Assembly (NCBI GenBank): GCA_001751155.1
Contig: MAXR01000029.1
Span: 2,903-9,039, forward strand
Source: Desulfuromonadales bacterium C00003068
Lineage (GTDB): Bacteria > Desulfobacterota > Desulfuromonadia > Desulfuromonadales > Desulfuromonadaceae
DNA length: 6,137 nucleotides
Reading direction: 5' to 3'
This document shows positions 6,035-6,137 of this stretch, piece after piece. Position numbers and translations under genes: made by a program. Every line of letters starts with the position of its first letter. The first letter of the stretch is position 1. The notes below the pieces were generated by a model, which was not told the DNA's origin, did no database searches, and saw only the letters and a program-made list of their open reading frames with translations.

Positions 6035-6137
6035 TCAAACAGATGCTGCAGACGAAGAGTCACCAATAATTTCAAATATTGCAGTTAACAAACAATCAAT
6101 CTCTTCTTGTGTATTGAAGTAACCTGGACTGATGCGA
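6035..6137 (-). CDS. Class V aminotransferase / cysteine desulfurase family protein, C-terminal end only
   Basis: An open frame enters from the window edge (first whole codon at 6136) and ends with TGA at 6037-6035. Its 33 residues start RISPGYFNTQEEIDCLLTAI and end in a short Ser/Ala-rich tail. The R-(I/V)-S-P-x-(Y/F)-(F/Y)-N-T-x-E-E-I-D pattern is the characteristic C-terminal segment of pyridoxal-phosphate-dependent class V aminotransferases of the cysteine desulfurase type, which release sulfur from cysteine for Fe-S clusters or tRNA thiolation. The catalytic lysine and cysteine are outside the window, so the exact subfamily and activity cannot be judged. It is on the same strand as the PIN-PhoH gene, 27 bases upstream of it, and probably belongs to the same transcript. 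Confidence 0.75.
   Translation of the reverse strand, partial: RISPGYFNTQEEIDCLLTAIFEIIGDSSSAASV

Noticed and set aside
6038..6137. Possible promoter for the PIN-PhoH gene inside the end of the aminotransferase gene
   Set aside because: The region is AT-rich on the minus strand, but no -35/-10 pair with acceptable spacing and match was found.
1..6137. Mobile element, CRISPR array, phage attachment site at the tRNA or other novel system
   Set aside because: No repeats, transposase, integrase or cas genes are visible. tRNA genes can be integration sites, but only the 5' end is present here and nothing suggests an insertion.

Overview
The window is a tightly packed run of housekeeping genes, all on the minus strand. 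It looks like one co-directional operon ending at a tRNA gene. Gene content and protein character (PIN-PhoH, TsaD, DUF2062, KsgA, parvulin, tRNA nucleotidyltransferase, tRNA-Gly) fit a Gram-negative bacterium. A delta-proteobacterium of the Desulfuromonas/Geobacter/Pelobacter group is my best guess. The main hint is a nucleotidyltransferase that resembles a CC-adding enzyme, since split CC- and A-adding enzymes are known in Geobacter. The lineage is inferred from protein style only. Base composition looks close to or a little below 50% GC by eye. I see no insertion sequence, CRISPR array, prophage gene or sign of transfer.

Layout in the direction of transcription (high to low coordinates): the last 33 codons of a class V aminotransferase of the cysteine desulfurase type (6137-6035); a PIN-PhoH ATPase (6007-4685); tsaD for t6A tRNA modification (4661-3618); a small DUF2062 membrane protein (3611-3120); ksgA, the 16S rRNA dimethyltransferase (3123-2308); a SurA-like parvulin prolyl isomerase without a signal peptide (2297-1404); a class II tRNA nucleotidyltransferase / poly(A) polymerase family enzyme (1367-63); and the 5' part of a tRNA, most likely tRNA-Gly (25-1). 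Gaps between genes range from a 4-base overlap to 37 bases. No stretch longer than 40 bases lacks a gene, and I see no intrinsic terminator between genes.

Most genes share an RNA and translation theme: tRNA modification (TsaD, possibly the desulfurase), rRNA methylation (KsgA), tRNA 3'-end building (nucleotidyltransferase), RNA cleavage or unwinding (PIN-PhoH), protein folding (parvulin) and a tRNA. The most notable signals are three. A perfect sigma70 consensus promoter (TTGACA, 17 bases, TATAAT) for the tRNA has its -35 box over the stop codon of the nucleotidyltransferase gene. The nucleotidyltransferase has a shortened loop before motif B, as in CC-adding enzymes, and an altered EDxxR motif. 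The parvulin has SurA-like architecture but appears cytoplasmic. I found no evidence of a wholly new system.
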